Origin: JAGVJT01 sp964513205
GTDB lineage: Bacteria; Pseudomonadota; Gammaproteobacteria; Legionellales; Legionellaceae
Assembly: GCA_964513205.1 (NCBI GenBank)
Contig: CAZELP010000038.1
Location: forward strand, 1-8,194
Length of the DNA: 8,194 nt
Reading direction: 5' to 3'
Below are positions 1 to 7,084 of the stretch, in pieces (position 1 is the first letter of the stretch; every line of letters begins with the position of its first letter). The notes below the pieces were generated by a model. The model saw nothing but the letters and a program-made list of their open reading frames with translations, searched no databases and had not been told where the DNA came from. A program made the translations under genes and the position numbers.

Positions 1-42
1 AGCAAGTGGTGTGCATTCTACTCATTCTCCTTCCTTTGTCAA
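1..42 (-). promoter_or_regulatory. Strong sigma70 promoter of rRNA-operon type, reading out of the left edge
   Basis: On the minus strand a perfect TTGACA (42 to 37) is followed by a 16-nt spacer and TAGAAT (20 to 15; 5 of 6 to TATAAT). The bases after the -10 read GCACACCACT, which resembles the GC-rich discriminator and start region of E. coli rrnB P1 (GCGCCACCACT). The -35 box directly abuts the tyrS stop codon (43-45), and the A-rich end of tyrS would sit where an UP element lies. In Pseudomonas aeruginosa the tyrZ gene is followed by a 16S rRNA gene, so the likely target is an rRNA operon just outside the window. The boxes are seen; the target is inferred. Confidence 0.75.
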
Positions 43-1248
43 CTACTTTTTTGTACTTATTTCAACTTTTGCTAAACGACGCTTCCCTACTTGTAAAATA
101 TAAGTCTCATTAACATTCAAAAAAAACGATTCGTCCAATATTTTCTCTCCATTGGCTTTGACGCCACCACTTTTCATCAGTCGCATAGATTCAGAAGTGC
201 TTTGTGTTAATCCTAATGTTTTTAAAACAGCGCTCAGACGCAAAGGGACTTCACTTTCAAGATGTACTGTTTCCAAATCATCTGGAATCTCTTTTTTTTG
301 AAAACGTTCGATAAATGCCTGCTCGGCAAGAACGGCTTCCTCTTCTGAGTGGAAACGTGCCACAATTTCTTTTGCAAAATTCATTTTAACATCGCGAGGA
401 TTCTGACCAGCCTCGACTGCTTTTTTCAGTTCGGTAATCTCATCTAGTGTTTTAAAGCTAAGTAATTCTATATAACGCCACATTAAAATATCAGAAATAG
501 ACATAATCTTACCCAGCATGGCATCTGGTGATTCTTGGATACCAATATAGTTATCAAGAGATTTTGACATTTTTTTGACACCATCTAATCCTTCAATGAT
601 AGGCGTCATCATGACTACTTGAGGATCTTGTCCTGCTTGCTTCTGCAGCTCTCTCCCCATTAGCAAATTAAATTTCTGATCGGTACCACCACACTCCACA
701 TCAGCTTTTAAAGCAACAGAATCATATCCTTGAATCAAAGGATATAGAAATTCATGCAATGCAATTGGTTGCTCATCTCGAAAACGCTTGCTGAAATCAT
801 CTCGCTCTAACATCCGCGCAACAGTCGAGTGTTGCGCTAACATGATCATATCTTGAGCGGACATTTGACCAAACCACTCTGAATTGTAAACAATTGTTGT
901 TTGCTTAGGATCGAGTATTTTAAAAACTTGTTTTTGATACGTTTTTGCATTCTCAATCACGGCAGCTTTGTCTAAAGGAGCACGAGTGACATTTTTTCCA
1001 GTTGGGTCACCAATCATTGCAGTAAAGTCACCAATTAAAAAAATGACCTCATGACCTAATTGTTGGAATTGTCGTAATTTATTTAAGATAACAGTATGCC
1101 CGAGATGAAGATCTGGGGCCGTGGGGTCGAATCCTGCTTTGATCTTCAGAGGTCGATTTAATTTCAGTTTTTCAAGAAGACCATCATGAGGTAAAACTTC
1201 GGATGTCCCTCTTACCAACTCTTGGAGCACTTTTTCAATATTTTCCAT
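43..1248 (-). CDS. tyrS: Tyrosyl-tRNA synthetase (TyrRS, TyrZ-like)
   Basis: Class I aminoacyl-tRNA synthetase that activates tyrosine with ATP and charges tRNA-Tyr in the cytoplasm. The 401-residue protein is complete. The Rossmann catalytic domain carries the HIGH-type motif HLGH at residues 48-51 and the KMSKS loop at 226-230, preceded by the ECGGTDQKFN segment near 185-194. A C-terminal S4 RNA-binding domain spans about 337-398. Length and sequence fit the TyrZ-like subgroup (about 400 residues) common in Pseudomonas and Legionella-type bacteria. The ATG at 1248 gives the expected N-terminus; a GGGA sequence lies about 10 nt upstream as a modest ribosome binding site. The gene is divergent from the M23 peptidase, and its stop codon touches the -35 box of the promoter at 1-42. 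I see no terminator after it. Confidence 0.97.
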   Translation of the reverse strand: MENIEKVLQELVRGTSEVLPHDGLLEKLKLNRPLKIKAGFDPTAPDLHLGHTVILNKLRQFQQLGHEVIFLIGDFTAMIGDPTGKNVTRAPLDKAAVIENAKTYQKQVFKILDPKQTTIVYNSEWFGQMSAQDMIMLAQHSTVARMLERDDFSKRFRDEQPIALHEFLYPLIQGYDSVALKADVECGGTDQKFNLLMGRELQKQAGQDPQVVMMTPIIEGLDGVKKMSKSLDNYIGIQESPDAMLGKIMSISDILMWRYIELLSFKTLDEITELKKAVEAGQNPRDVKMNFAKEIVARFHSEEEAVLAEQAFIERFQKKEIPDDLETVHLESEVPLRLSAVLKTLGLTQSTSESMRLMKSGGVKANGEKILDESFFLNVNETYILQVGKRRLAKVEISTKK

Positions 1249-1293
1249 CTATTGGCATCCCGGATATGTTGTAAAAATTTTTTTCAGGCGAAA

Positions 1294-1323
1294 ATACTAA
1301 TGGATGAACAAGAGGAATTTCAA
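1294..1323 (-). promoter_or_regulatory. Candidate tyrS promoter
   Basis: On the minus strand TTGAAA (1323 to 1318, 5 of 6) and TAGTAT (1299 to 1294, 4 of 6) are separated by 18 nt. Transcription would start near 1287, leaving a leader of about 40 nt before the tyrS ATG at 1248. The leader contains an A/T tract but no T-box-like structure that I can see. Spacing is one over the optimum, so this is a moderate prediction. Confidence 0.35.
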
Positions 1324-1344
1324 GAGAAATTTTCAAAGGATCGA

Positions 1345-1373
1345 TTGACCTTCGGGCTTTCAACAGGTATCTT
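1345..1373 (+). promoter_or_regulatory. Candidate promoter of the M23 peptidase gene
   Basis: TTGACC (1345-1350, 5 of 6 to consensus) and TATCTT (1368-1373, 4 of 6) are separated by exactly 17 nt. Transcription would start near 1380, giving a leader of about 50 nt that contains the hairpin at 1391-1415. A GATC site lies at 1339-1342 just upstream of the -35 box and another at 1425-1428, between the ribosome binding site and the start codon. Confidence 0.45.
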
Positions 1374-1379
1374 AGCCCG
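1353..1379. repeat. Inverted repeat straddling the candidate M23 promoter
   Basis: CGGGCT (1353-1358) and AGCCCG (1374-1379) are perfect 6-bp arms 15 nt apart. One arm lies in the -35/-10 spacer and the other just after the -10 box, so the dyad could be an operator that covers the promoter. No poly-T tract follows, so it does not look like an intrinsic terminator of either strand. The arms are seen; the role is inferred. Confidence 0.4.
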
Positions 1380-1390
1380 GATATTTTGGA

Positions 1391-1415
1391 AGGCCAAAGT
1401 CATGGGGACTGGCCT
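1391..1415 (+). promoter_or_regulatory. Leader hairpin just upstream of the M23 peptidase ribosome binding site
   Basis: AGGCC (1391-1395) pairs with GGCCT (1411-1415), and AGTC (1398-1401) pairs with GACT (1407-1410). This makes a 9-bp stem with a two-base bulge on the left side and a 5-nt loop. It ends 4 nt before the AGGG ribosome binding site (1420-1423) and could affect translation or mRNA stability. There is no U-run after it, so termination is unlikely. It matches no riboswitch class I know. Confidence 0.45.
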
Positions 1416-1429
1416 AAATAGGGCGATCA

Positions 1430-2782
1430 ATGAATTCGTTATATCCTCATGTTACGTCATCAAAATCAACCCATCGTATCCAAACATCGCTCATTTTATC
1501 GGCGTTGATTGTTGCTTCTGTTTTGTTGACTTACGCACTTTATCATCTGTTTTCTCAACAAAAAAATGAATACACCACTCAGGTACTCACATTACCTCAA
1601 GTTGAAGAAAAACAAGTCATCGAGCTCCCTTCTCCTGAACCAAAGAGAGAGAGAAGTGAGTGGCAGCACTTAACCGTACAACCCAGAGATACACTTTCTT
1701 CGATCTTCAAACGAGCAGGGGTGAGTTCAAGAGACTTGCAAGAGATTTTAAATAAAAATCCTCACGCCAAACGTCTTACGCAACTTCGACCGCATCAGAA
1801 TATCCAAGTATTGGTGAAAAATGACGCGCTACTCAAAATGATCATACCTTATTCAAAACTCGAATCGCTTGTTGTGGAGCGAAAAGACAAAGGGTTCATC
1901 ACAAAAATTCAAATGCAACCGACACACGAGGAAGATAAGCTCATCACCGCAACCGTGCAGGGATCGTTATACACCACAGCAAAACGGCATAATATTCCTT
2001 TTAAGCTGATTCAACAGATGAGTGCTATTTTCAACAGAAAAATTGATTTTGTTAAAGATATACGCTCTGGCGATCAATTTACGATACTGTATCGAGCACA
2101 CTATATCGAAGATGAACTTGTCAATACCGGAGATATTTTGGCTGTGACTTATACCAACAAAGGGCACGTCTTCCAAGCAATACGATATGAATCGAAAGAA
2201 GTTGACGGCGATTACTTTTCACCTGACGGTCAAAGTTTAAAACAAGCTTTCTCCAGATACCCTGTCCAGTTTAGCAGAATTAGCTCGATGTTTAGTCTTT
2301 CTCGAATGCACCCTATTTTACACTATAGAAGACCTCATCAAGGAGTGGATCTTGCTGCACCAACAGGTACTCCAATTCATGCAACAGGAGACGGGCGCAT
2401 TGAAACCATTGAACATCACAGCACTTATGGCAATGTGATCAAAATCAATCACCAAAATGCCTATTCATCAGTTTATGCGCATATGCACCATTTCCAAAAA
2501 GGACTAACCAGAGGTTCTCACGTCAAAAGAGGACAAATTATAGGATATGTCGGTCAAACAGGATTAGCCGAAGGACCTCATTGTCACTACGAGTTCCGTA
2601 TCAACGATCTGCCTATTAATCCATCAACTGTTGTCTTACCCAGAGCATCGTCTATTCCTAAACACCACATTAGACAGTTTAAAGCAACCGCGGAAAAACG
2701 CTTGTCACAAATCAAACTGTTTGAAAAAGGGCGACTTGCGCACAAAGAATCAACAGTAAAAGGAAACCGAAAGCACGCGTGA
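1430..2782 (+). CDS. Membrane-anchored M23 family murein endopeptidase, MepM-like
   Basis: Zinc metallopeptidase expected to cut peptide cross-links of peptidoglycan in the periplasm. The 450-residue protein starts with a short cytoplasmic segment and one membrane helix (about residues 21-40). A proline/charged linker follows, then a LysM/OapA-like domain (about 78-130), a Csd3-type middle domain (about 170-280) and the M23 (LytM) domain (about 295-400). The LytM residues are all present: zinc ligands H303 and D307 in HQGVD and H386 in HCH, and catalytic-type H351 (YAHM) and H384, so an active enzyme is expected rather than a degenerate EnvC/NlpD type. A basic tail of about 45 residues ends the protein. 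The ATG at 1430 is supported by AGGG at 1420-1423, 6 nt upstream. Its place divergent from tyrS matches the M23/tyrZ arrangement in Pseudomonas. Its stop is directly followed by the spmB stop on the other strand. Confidence 0.92.
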   Translation: MNSLYPHVTSSKSTHRIQTSLILSALIVASVLLTYALYHLFSQQKNEYTTQVLTLPQVEEKQVIELPSPEPKRERSEWQHLTVQPRDTLSSIFKRAGVSSRDLQEILNKNPHAKRLTQLRPHQNIQVLVKNDALLKMIIPYSKLESLVVERKDKGFITKIQMQPTHEEDKLITATVQGSLYTTAKRHNIPFKLIQQMSAIFNRKIDFVKDIRSGDQFTILYRAHYIEDELVNTGDILAVTYTNKGHVFQAIRYESKEVDGDYFSPDGQSLKQAFSRYPVQFSRISSMFSLSRMHPILHYRRPHQGVDLAAPTGTPIHATGDGRIETIEHHSTYGNVIKINHQNAYSSVYAHMHHFQKGLTRGSHVKRGQIIGYVGQTGLAEGPHCHYEFRINDLPINPSTVVLPRASSIPKHHIRQFKATAEKRLSQIKLFEKGRLAHKESTVKGNRKHA

Positions 2783-3316
2783 CTAACCGAACAGGTATCG
2801 ACAAACAATCACAGAAGCAATGACACCAGCGGCATCCGCTAAAAGTCCAGCAGGAATCGCATGACGAGTTTTCCGAATATTGATTGTCCCAAAATACACA
2901 GCAATTACATAAAAGGTAGTTTCTGTACTGCCCATCATCGTCGCCGCAGTTTTCGCAATCAATGAATCGCCGCCATAAGTATGGATCAATTCAGCCATCA
3001 TTGCCGTCGATGCACTACCAGAAAAAGGTCTGACCAAAGCCAACGGTAATAATTCAGGAGGCATCCCAACAGAAGCTAAGACTGGTGCCAAATAGTAACT
3101 CATTAGCTCAAAAAACCCAGAGGCACGCAACATGCCAATTGCCACAAGCATTGCAATTAAATAAGGGATAAGACCAACACTGATATCAAACCCTTGTTTA
3201 GCCCCTGTAATAAACACATCAAATGTATCCAGTTTCTTAAAAGCACCTAAAAGAGGAATGCCCACAATAAAGGCCAGAAATAAACCATTGGAAAAAAAGG
3301 ACATCAATGTATTCAT
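2783..3316 (-). CDS. spmB: Spore maturation protein B family membrane protein (nucleoside-recognition/Gate domain)
   Basis: Integral membrane protein of 177 residues with several hydrophobic segments (about 9-24, 45-63, 72-84, 130-143, 157-175). Family signatures visible are RPFSGSAS (96-103) and GSTETTFYVIAVYFG (129-143). In Bacillus subtilis SpmA and SpmB are needed for spore core dehydration; in gram-negative bacteria the pair is widespread and its substrate is unknown. The ATG at 3316 overlaps the spmA stop codon as ATGA, so the two genes are very probably translationally coupled and may form one membrane complex. The stop codon directly abuts that of the convergent M23 peptidase gene. 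Family is clear; function in this organism is not. Confidence 0.92.
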   Translation of the reverse strand: MNTLMSFFSNGLFLAFIVGIPLLGAFKKLDTFDVFITGAKQGFDISVGLIPYLIAMLVAIGMLRASGFFELMSYYLAPVLASVGMPPELLPLALVRPFSGSASTAMMAELIHTYGGDSLIAKTAATMMGSTETTFYVIAVYFGTINIRKTRHAIPAGLLADAAGVIASVIVCRYLFG

Positions 3317-3918
3317 GATTCACTCGAATCGTTAATTTGATAAAAAGGAAGCTTTGACAGTTTCCTCACTGAAAAGAGAGCGACCAAGGTTGAGACTGTT
3401 GTTGCTATCAAAGAGCTAACAATCACACTGGTCGGATGATGACTCCCGCTTGCAGCCAAAAAAGCAATCGCAGTTGCCGGGATCAACTGCACACTAGAAG
3501 TATTAATCGCAAGAAAGGTACACATCGCATTACTTGCTGTATGCACATGCGTATTCAATTTTTGAAGTTCTCGCATTGCCTGCAAACCAAAAGGCGTAGC
3601 AGCATTTGCTAATCCTAACATATTGGCAGCAATATTCATCATCATCGCCCCCATTGCCGGATGATCAGGAGGAACATCTGGAAATAGGCGACGCATTACA
3701 GGGCTCATCCAACGAGAAAGTGTATGCACCAATCCCGATTCCGTTGCGATATTCATGATACCAAGCCAAAGAGACATAATACCAGCCAGCCCCAAGGCCA
3801 CTTCAAAACCATGCTTTGCAGAGTCCGTCACCGCTTGAACAACTTGATCGATCCGGCCTAAGCACAAACCGACAATAACGGCCAAAAACATCATCGACAA
3901 CCAAATTACATTCAGCAT
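3313..3918 (-). CDS. spmA: Spore maturation protein A family membrane protein (nucleoside-recognition/Gate domain)
   Basis: Polytopic inner-membrane protein of 201 residues, first gene of the spmA-spmB pair. The family signature NIAANMLGLANAATPFGLQA is at residues 95-114; hydrophobic stretches lie at about 3-20, 40-58, 88-108, 130-156 and 164-184. A TTG codon directly upstream (3921) could extend the frame by one residue, but I chose the ATG at 3918 because AGAGG (3928 to 3924) precedes it by 5 nt. The family is known from Bacillus sporulation, yet occurs in many non-sporulating proteobacteria, so the name should not be read as evidence of sporulation. A transport or nucleoside-related role is only suggested by the domain name. 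Confidence 0.92.
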   Translation of the reverse strand: MLNVIWLSMMFLAVIVGLCLGRIDQVVQAVTDSAKHGFEVALGLAGIMSLWLGIMNIATESGLVHTLSRWMSPVMRRLFPDVPPDHPAMGAMMMNIAANMLGLANAATPFGLQAMRELQKLNTHVHTASNAMCTFLAINTSSVQLIPATAIAFLAASGSHHPTSVIVSSLIATTVSTLVALFSVRKLSKLPFYQINDSSES

Positions 3919-3979
3919 CAAAGCCTCTTTTCAATCAAACAAAAATCAAGAACCCATCTTCTACATCACCAAAAAACAT

Positions 3980-3992
3980 GTAACAGCGTTAC
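3980..3992. repeat. Short perfect dyad in the spmA/DUF1460 divergent region
   Basis: GTAAC (3980-3984) and GTTAC (3988-3992) form a perfect 5-bp inverted repeat around AGC. It lies 62 bp upstream of the spmA start and 107 bp upstream of the ATG at 4100. The symmetry suits a dimeric regulator, but I cannot assign it to a known regulator. The rest of the 181-bp gap (3919-4099) is A/T-rich; I found no convincing -35/-10 pair in either direction. Confidence 0.3.
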
Positions 3993-4099
3993 TTTTGGAA
4001 AACAGATTCGAACTTTTCAGCGCGTACCTCAATACGTCTTATCTAAATATACAGAAAAATACTTGAAGTTGATAGAGAATCTTGGTTAAGCTTAGAGGC

Positions 4100-5125
4100 A
4101 TGAAACGTTATCTAGCCTCCTTGACACTTACTTTATGCTGCCTTTCGGGATTGACTCACGCCTCTTCAGCGCCACATCTCGACAAGTCTATTTTAAATCA
4201 TTATACAACGGCAACGATAACACCTCCGACACCCTCAACGAAAGGTTCACTCATATCAACACTGAATGAGCTGTATGCAAAACTCAATCCACATTCAAAA
4301 CACAGCATGTTGGATAGGCTCGCCTATTTTAGTGCCTTTTTTTTAGAAAAACCCTACGTTTTATTTCCATTGGGGGAAGGCCATCCAAGCGAATACGATG
4401 AAATGCCGCGTGCTCGTCTCGATTCATTTGATTGTGAAACATATGTGGACACAGTATTGGCCTTAAGTTTTGCTAAAAATCCACAAGCTTTCGAACATTG
4501 CTTGGATACAATTCGTTATGAGAAAGGAGCGGTCTCCTTTACCACACGGAACCACTTTACATCACTCGATTGGAATCAACACAATCAAGAGAATGGCTAT
4601 CTTGAAGACATCACCACGCGCCTACTTGATAGAAAACATCATCCTGTAGCAAAATACGCTACGACGGTAATTAATAAAAAAGGATGGTATGAAAAACTTC
4701 CACTTTCATTTATCCGCATCCCCAACCTCAATTTTGAGGAACGCCAAAAACGACTTAACAAATTACATGCTGAAGGAAAGCGCTTTCAAGCGCAAAAAGT
4801 CAAGCTAGCCTATATTCCGCTTAAAACATTGCTTGGTAAGGATGGCGCGTTCTTACAACAACAAATTCCATCAGGAGCCATCATTGAGATTGTAAGACCT
4901 CACTGGGCACTCCAAGCAATTATCGGAACTGATCTCGATGTCTCACATCTCGGATTTGCATTTTGGAAAGATCATACGCTCTATTTTCGTCAAGCATCAT
5001 CTGTTGCACATCAAGTCATTGATACGCCTCTGCTTGAATATTTAAAAGCATTATCTAAAAATCCAACCATCGGTGGAATTAATATTCAAATAATCAAAGT
5101 AAAAACTCCGCTCAATCAATGCTAA
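4100..5125 (+). CDS. Secreted DUF1460 family protein, putative N-acetylmuramoyl-L-alanine amidase
   Basis: Member of the DUF1460 family (NlpC/P60-like papain fold), described as N-acetylmuramoyl-L-alanine amidase-like and expected to act on cell-wall peptides in the periplasm or outside. From the ATG at 4100 it has 341 residues. A Sec signal peptide covers residues 1-21, with basic KR at 2-3, a Leu/Thr/Cys-rich core and probable cleavage after LTHA. Recognisable motifs are FDCETYVD with putative catalytic C112, TRNHFTSLDW (149-158) and DVSHLGFAFW with putative catalytic H283, followed by FRQASS (296-301). The start is uncertain: AGAGG is only 1 nt before the ATG, while an in-frame TTG at 4082 has AGAGA 3 nt upstream and would add six residues. 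Its stop overlaps the convergent kup stop. Substrate and role are unproven. Confidence 0.85.
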   Translation: MKRYLASLTLTLCCLSGLTHASSAPHLDKSILNHYTTATITPPTPSTKGSLISTLNELYAKLNPHSKHSMLDRLAYFSAFFLEKPYVLFPLGEGHPSEYDEMPRARLDSFDCETYVDTVLALSFAKNPQAFEHCLDTIRYEKGAVSFTTRNHFTSLDWNQHNQENGYLEDITTRLLDRKHHPVAKYATTVINKKGWYEKLPLSFIRIPNLNFEERQKRLNKLHAEGKRFQAQKVKLAYIPLKTLLGKDGAFLQQQIPSGAIIEIVRPHWALQAIIGTDLDVSHLGFAFWKDHTLYFRQASSVAHQVIDTPLLEYLKALSKNPTIGGINIQIIKVKTPLNQC

Positions 5126-6993
5126 ATCAGATAATAGGCACCCATTGCCAAAGTTCGATTGTAAGGAAGTTGATAAAATTCGATATTAAGATTAGCCGAA
5201 TAATTTCTCACAAGAAAAGCAAACAGCTTGTCTTGCCAGAAAAACGAAAGCGCTTTCCGTTCATGTGAGGGCCGTACATTGGGTATTTCAAGAAAATACG
5301 TCACTGTATCAATATCCAATGAAAAAGGAAGTAATCCTCTATCACTTGCCACATACAATGCTTGGGGGATAGACACAATATCCATAAATCCGTAATGTAA
5401 TGTGAGTTCACAAATATTTTTTTTCAGACAATGAATTTCAAATCGATCCAAAGATGAGACATGAGGAATATTTTGAACGCTGTAATTCACAATTAAGATA
5501 TGCTCAGGAATCATACGACTCAATTTTAGAAAATGTAAGAAACTTCCTCCACTTTTATCATAAATATCGGTAATAAAAACCGCCGTTGTCCCAGACAGAC
5601 TAGACAAAGCCTGCGTTTCAATTTGAACAACAATTTCTGAAAGTCGCTCTTTATTCATGTAATAATTTTCTTTGAGATACAAGCGCCCCTTACTCCAAGT
5701 ATACATAATCAATGCAGCAAAACTTGCAAATACAATCGGTATCCATCCTCCAGTTCGGATCTTCATAAAATTTGCACAAAGAAAAGACATATCCATGCAG
5801 ACAAAAGGCCCAAAAACCAAAAAAAGCTTTAAAAAAGACCATTCCCAACGAATCCTCGCTAAATAAATGACTAAGATCATCGTCAAAACCATGACTAAGT
5901 TGACCGCTACTCCATAAGCATGAGTCATTGCATTTGCATCTCTAAAAATAAAGATCAAAAGCAACGCACCGATGGCTAAAATTAAATTCATTTGCGGAAC
6001 ATAAATCTGACCTTTATGAAAACCGGAGGTTTGCATAATTGGCATATGAGGGTAAAAACCCAATAAAATAGCTTGTTTCGTCAAAGAAAAAGTCGCTGAA
6101 ATAACCGCTTGAGACGCAATAATGGTTGCCAATGTCGCTAAAATTAATAAAGGAAACGCAAAACTTTCAGGAGCCAAACAAAAAAACGGATTCTGAATAG
6201 CAGAGGGATTTTGTAAAAGAAACGCTCCTTGCCCAAAATAATTAAGCACAAGAGCCGGAAAAACCAAAAAAAACCATGTGAAACGAATAGGCGCTCTTCC
6301 AAAATGACCTAGATCCGCATATAAAGCCTCTCCTCCGGTCATCACCAAAAACACACCGCCTAGAATCAAATAACTTTTCCAACCAAGATGAGATAAAAGT
6401 AAGATGGCATATTCCGGATCGAGAGCTTTTAAAACGATAGGATTTTGCCAAATGTGAACAACACCCAAGCACGCTATCGTAAAAAACCAAATGAAAATAA
6501 TGGGACCAAACATGATTCCAATTTTTCCACTCCCCCACGATTGAAAAGAAAAAATCAAAAGCAGAATCACACAAGTTATTGTCAGAATAAACGGTGTTAA
6601 TTGAGGAAAAACCACATGAACACCCTCAATCGCGCTCATGACTGAAATTGCTGGCGTTAACATACCATCGCCTAACATCAAACCCGCACCTAAAATCCCA
6701 ATAATGAAAAAAATTCCTTTATAACAGTCGCTTTTAGGTTTAATAAGAGCAAGCAGTGCCAACACACCGCCCTCTCCTTCGTTATCCGCTTTAAATAATA
6801 TAAAAAGATATTTGATGGAAATAAGAAGAAATAAAGACCAAAAAACCAAAGACAAAACACCGAGAATACTGCTCTCAGTCACGAGCAAGTCACCTAAAAT
6901 GACTTTCATGGCATACAACGGGCTTGTCCCAATATCTCCATAGACAACACCCAAAGCAGCCAGCGATAACGAATAAAAGGTCTGTTTCTGCAT
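5122..6993 (-). CDS. kup: Low-affinity potassium transport protein Kup (KUP/HAK/KT family)
   Basis: Proton-coupled K+ uptake protein of the inner membrane. At 623 residues it matches the usual length (E. coli Kup 622). The N-terminal family signature GDIGTSPLYA is at 19-28, followed by DNEGEGG at 70-76 and GDGMLTPAISV at 108-118. About twelve hydrophobic helices fill the first 430 residues, with a cytosolic C-terminal domain of about 190 residues. The ATG at 6993 puts the signature at the expected distance from the N-terminus, although no good ribosome binding site precedes it. The gene is divergent from the icmN-like gene and convergent with the DUF1460 gene, whose stop codon it overlaps (CTAA, 5122-5125). 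No second-messenger riboswitch is apparent upstream. Confidence 0.96.
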   Translation of the reverse strand: MQKQTFYSLSLAALGVVYGDIGTSPLYAMKVILGDLLVTESSILGVLSLVFWSLFLLISIKYLFILFKADNEGEGGVLALLALIKPKSDCYKGIFFIIGILGAGLMLGDGMLTPAISVMSAIEGVHVVFPQLTPFILTITCVILLLIFSFQSWGSGKIGIMFGPIIFIWFFTIACLGVVHIWQNPIVLKALDPEYAILLLSHLGWKSYLILGGVFLVMTGGEALYADLGHFGRAPIRFTWFFLVFPALVLNYFGQGAFLLQNPSAIQNPFFCLAPESFAFPLLILATLATIIASQAVISATFSLTKQAILLGFYPHMPIMQTSGFHKGQIYVPQMNLILAIGALLLIFIFRDANAMTHAYGVAVNLVMVLTMILVIYLARIRWEWSFLKLFLVFGPFVCMDMSFLCANFMKIRTGGWIPIVFASFAALIMYTWSKGRLYLKENYYMNKERLSEIVVQIETQALSSLSGTTAVFITDIYDKSGGSFLHFLKLSRMIPEHILIVNYSVQNIPHVSSLDRFEIHCLKKNICELTLHYGFMDIVSIPQALYVASDRGLLPFSLDIDTVTYFLEIPNVRPSHERKALSFFWQDKLFAFLVRNYSANLNIEFYQLPYNRTLAMGAYYLI

Positions 6994-7008
6994 AGTAAAA
7001 GGGCTTGC

Positions 7009-7020
7009 TTAGGCACCTAA
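7009..7020 (-). repeat. Small dyad in the kup leader
   Basis: TTAGG (7009-7013) and CCTAA (7016-7020) are 5-bp arms with only two bases between them. The dyad ends 15 nt before the kup ATG, where a ribosome binding site is otherwise lacking. It could fold as a 4-bp hairpin or bind a protein. The length is close to what chance gives, so the role is open. Confidence 0.25.
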
Positions 7021-7055
7021 AAAGTTTCGATAACAAAAGGCACACCAGAAAATAC

Positions 7056-7084
7056 AGCATATCAGCCTCAAGCCACTATTGCAA
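7056..7084 (-). promoter_or_regulatory. Candidate kup promoter
   Basis: On the minus strand TTGCAA (7084 to 7079, 4 of 6) and TATGCT (7061 to 7056, 4 of 6) are separated by 17 nt. Transcription would start near 7049, leaving a leader of about 55 nt. The -35 box is palindromic and is the same DNA as the -35 box of the candidate icmN promoter on the plus strand. Both boxes are imperfect, so this is a moderate prediction. Confidence 0.4.

Noticed and set aside
1353..1415. Intrinsic terminator or riboswitch in the tyrS/M23 gap.
   Set aside because: The stems lack a following U-run, the gap is divergent so nothing needs to end there, and no known riboswitch or T-box core is visible.
1222..1569. 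Plus-strand open frame of 115 codons across the tyrS/M23 gap.
   Set aside because: It starts inside tyrS on the opposite strand and ends inside the M23 gene in another frame. It lacks a ribosome binding site and its product has no recognisable domain; the M23 start at 1430 is better supported.
1967..2176. Minus-strand open frame of 69 codons inside the M23 gene.
   Set aside because: Wholly within a well-supported domain protein on the other strand, with no family features.
2783..3918. Evidence for sporulation from spmA and spmB.
   Set aside because: The family is common in non-sporulating proteobacteria and no other sporulation gene is present.
5672..5866. Plus-strand open frame of 64 codons inside kup.
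   Set aside because: Antisense to conserved Kup coding sequence; the product is basic and low in complexity and looks like a frame shadow.
6242..6574. Minus-strand open frame of 110 codons within kup.
   Set aside because: An alternative frame of the intact Kup gene; rich in Phe, Trp, Ser and Cys as expected from out-of-frame reading of membrane-protein codons. Kup itself shows no frameshift.
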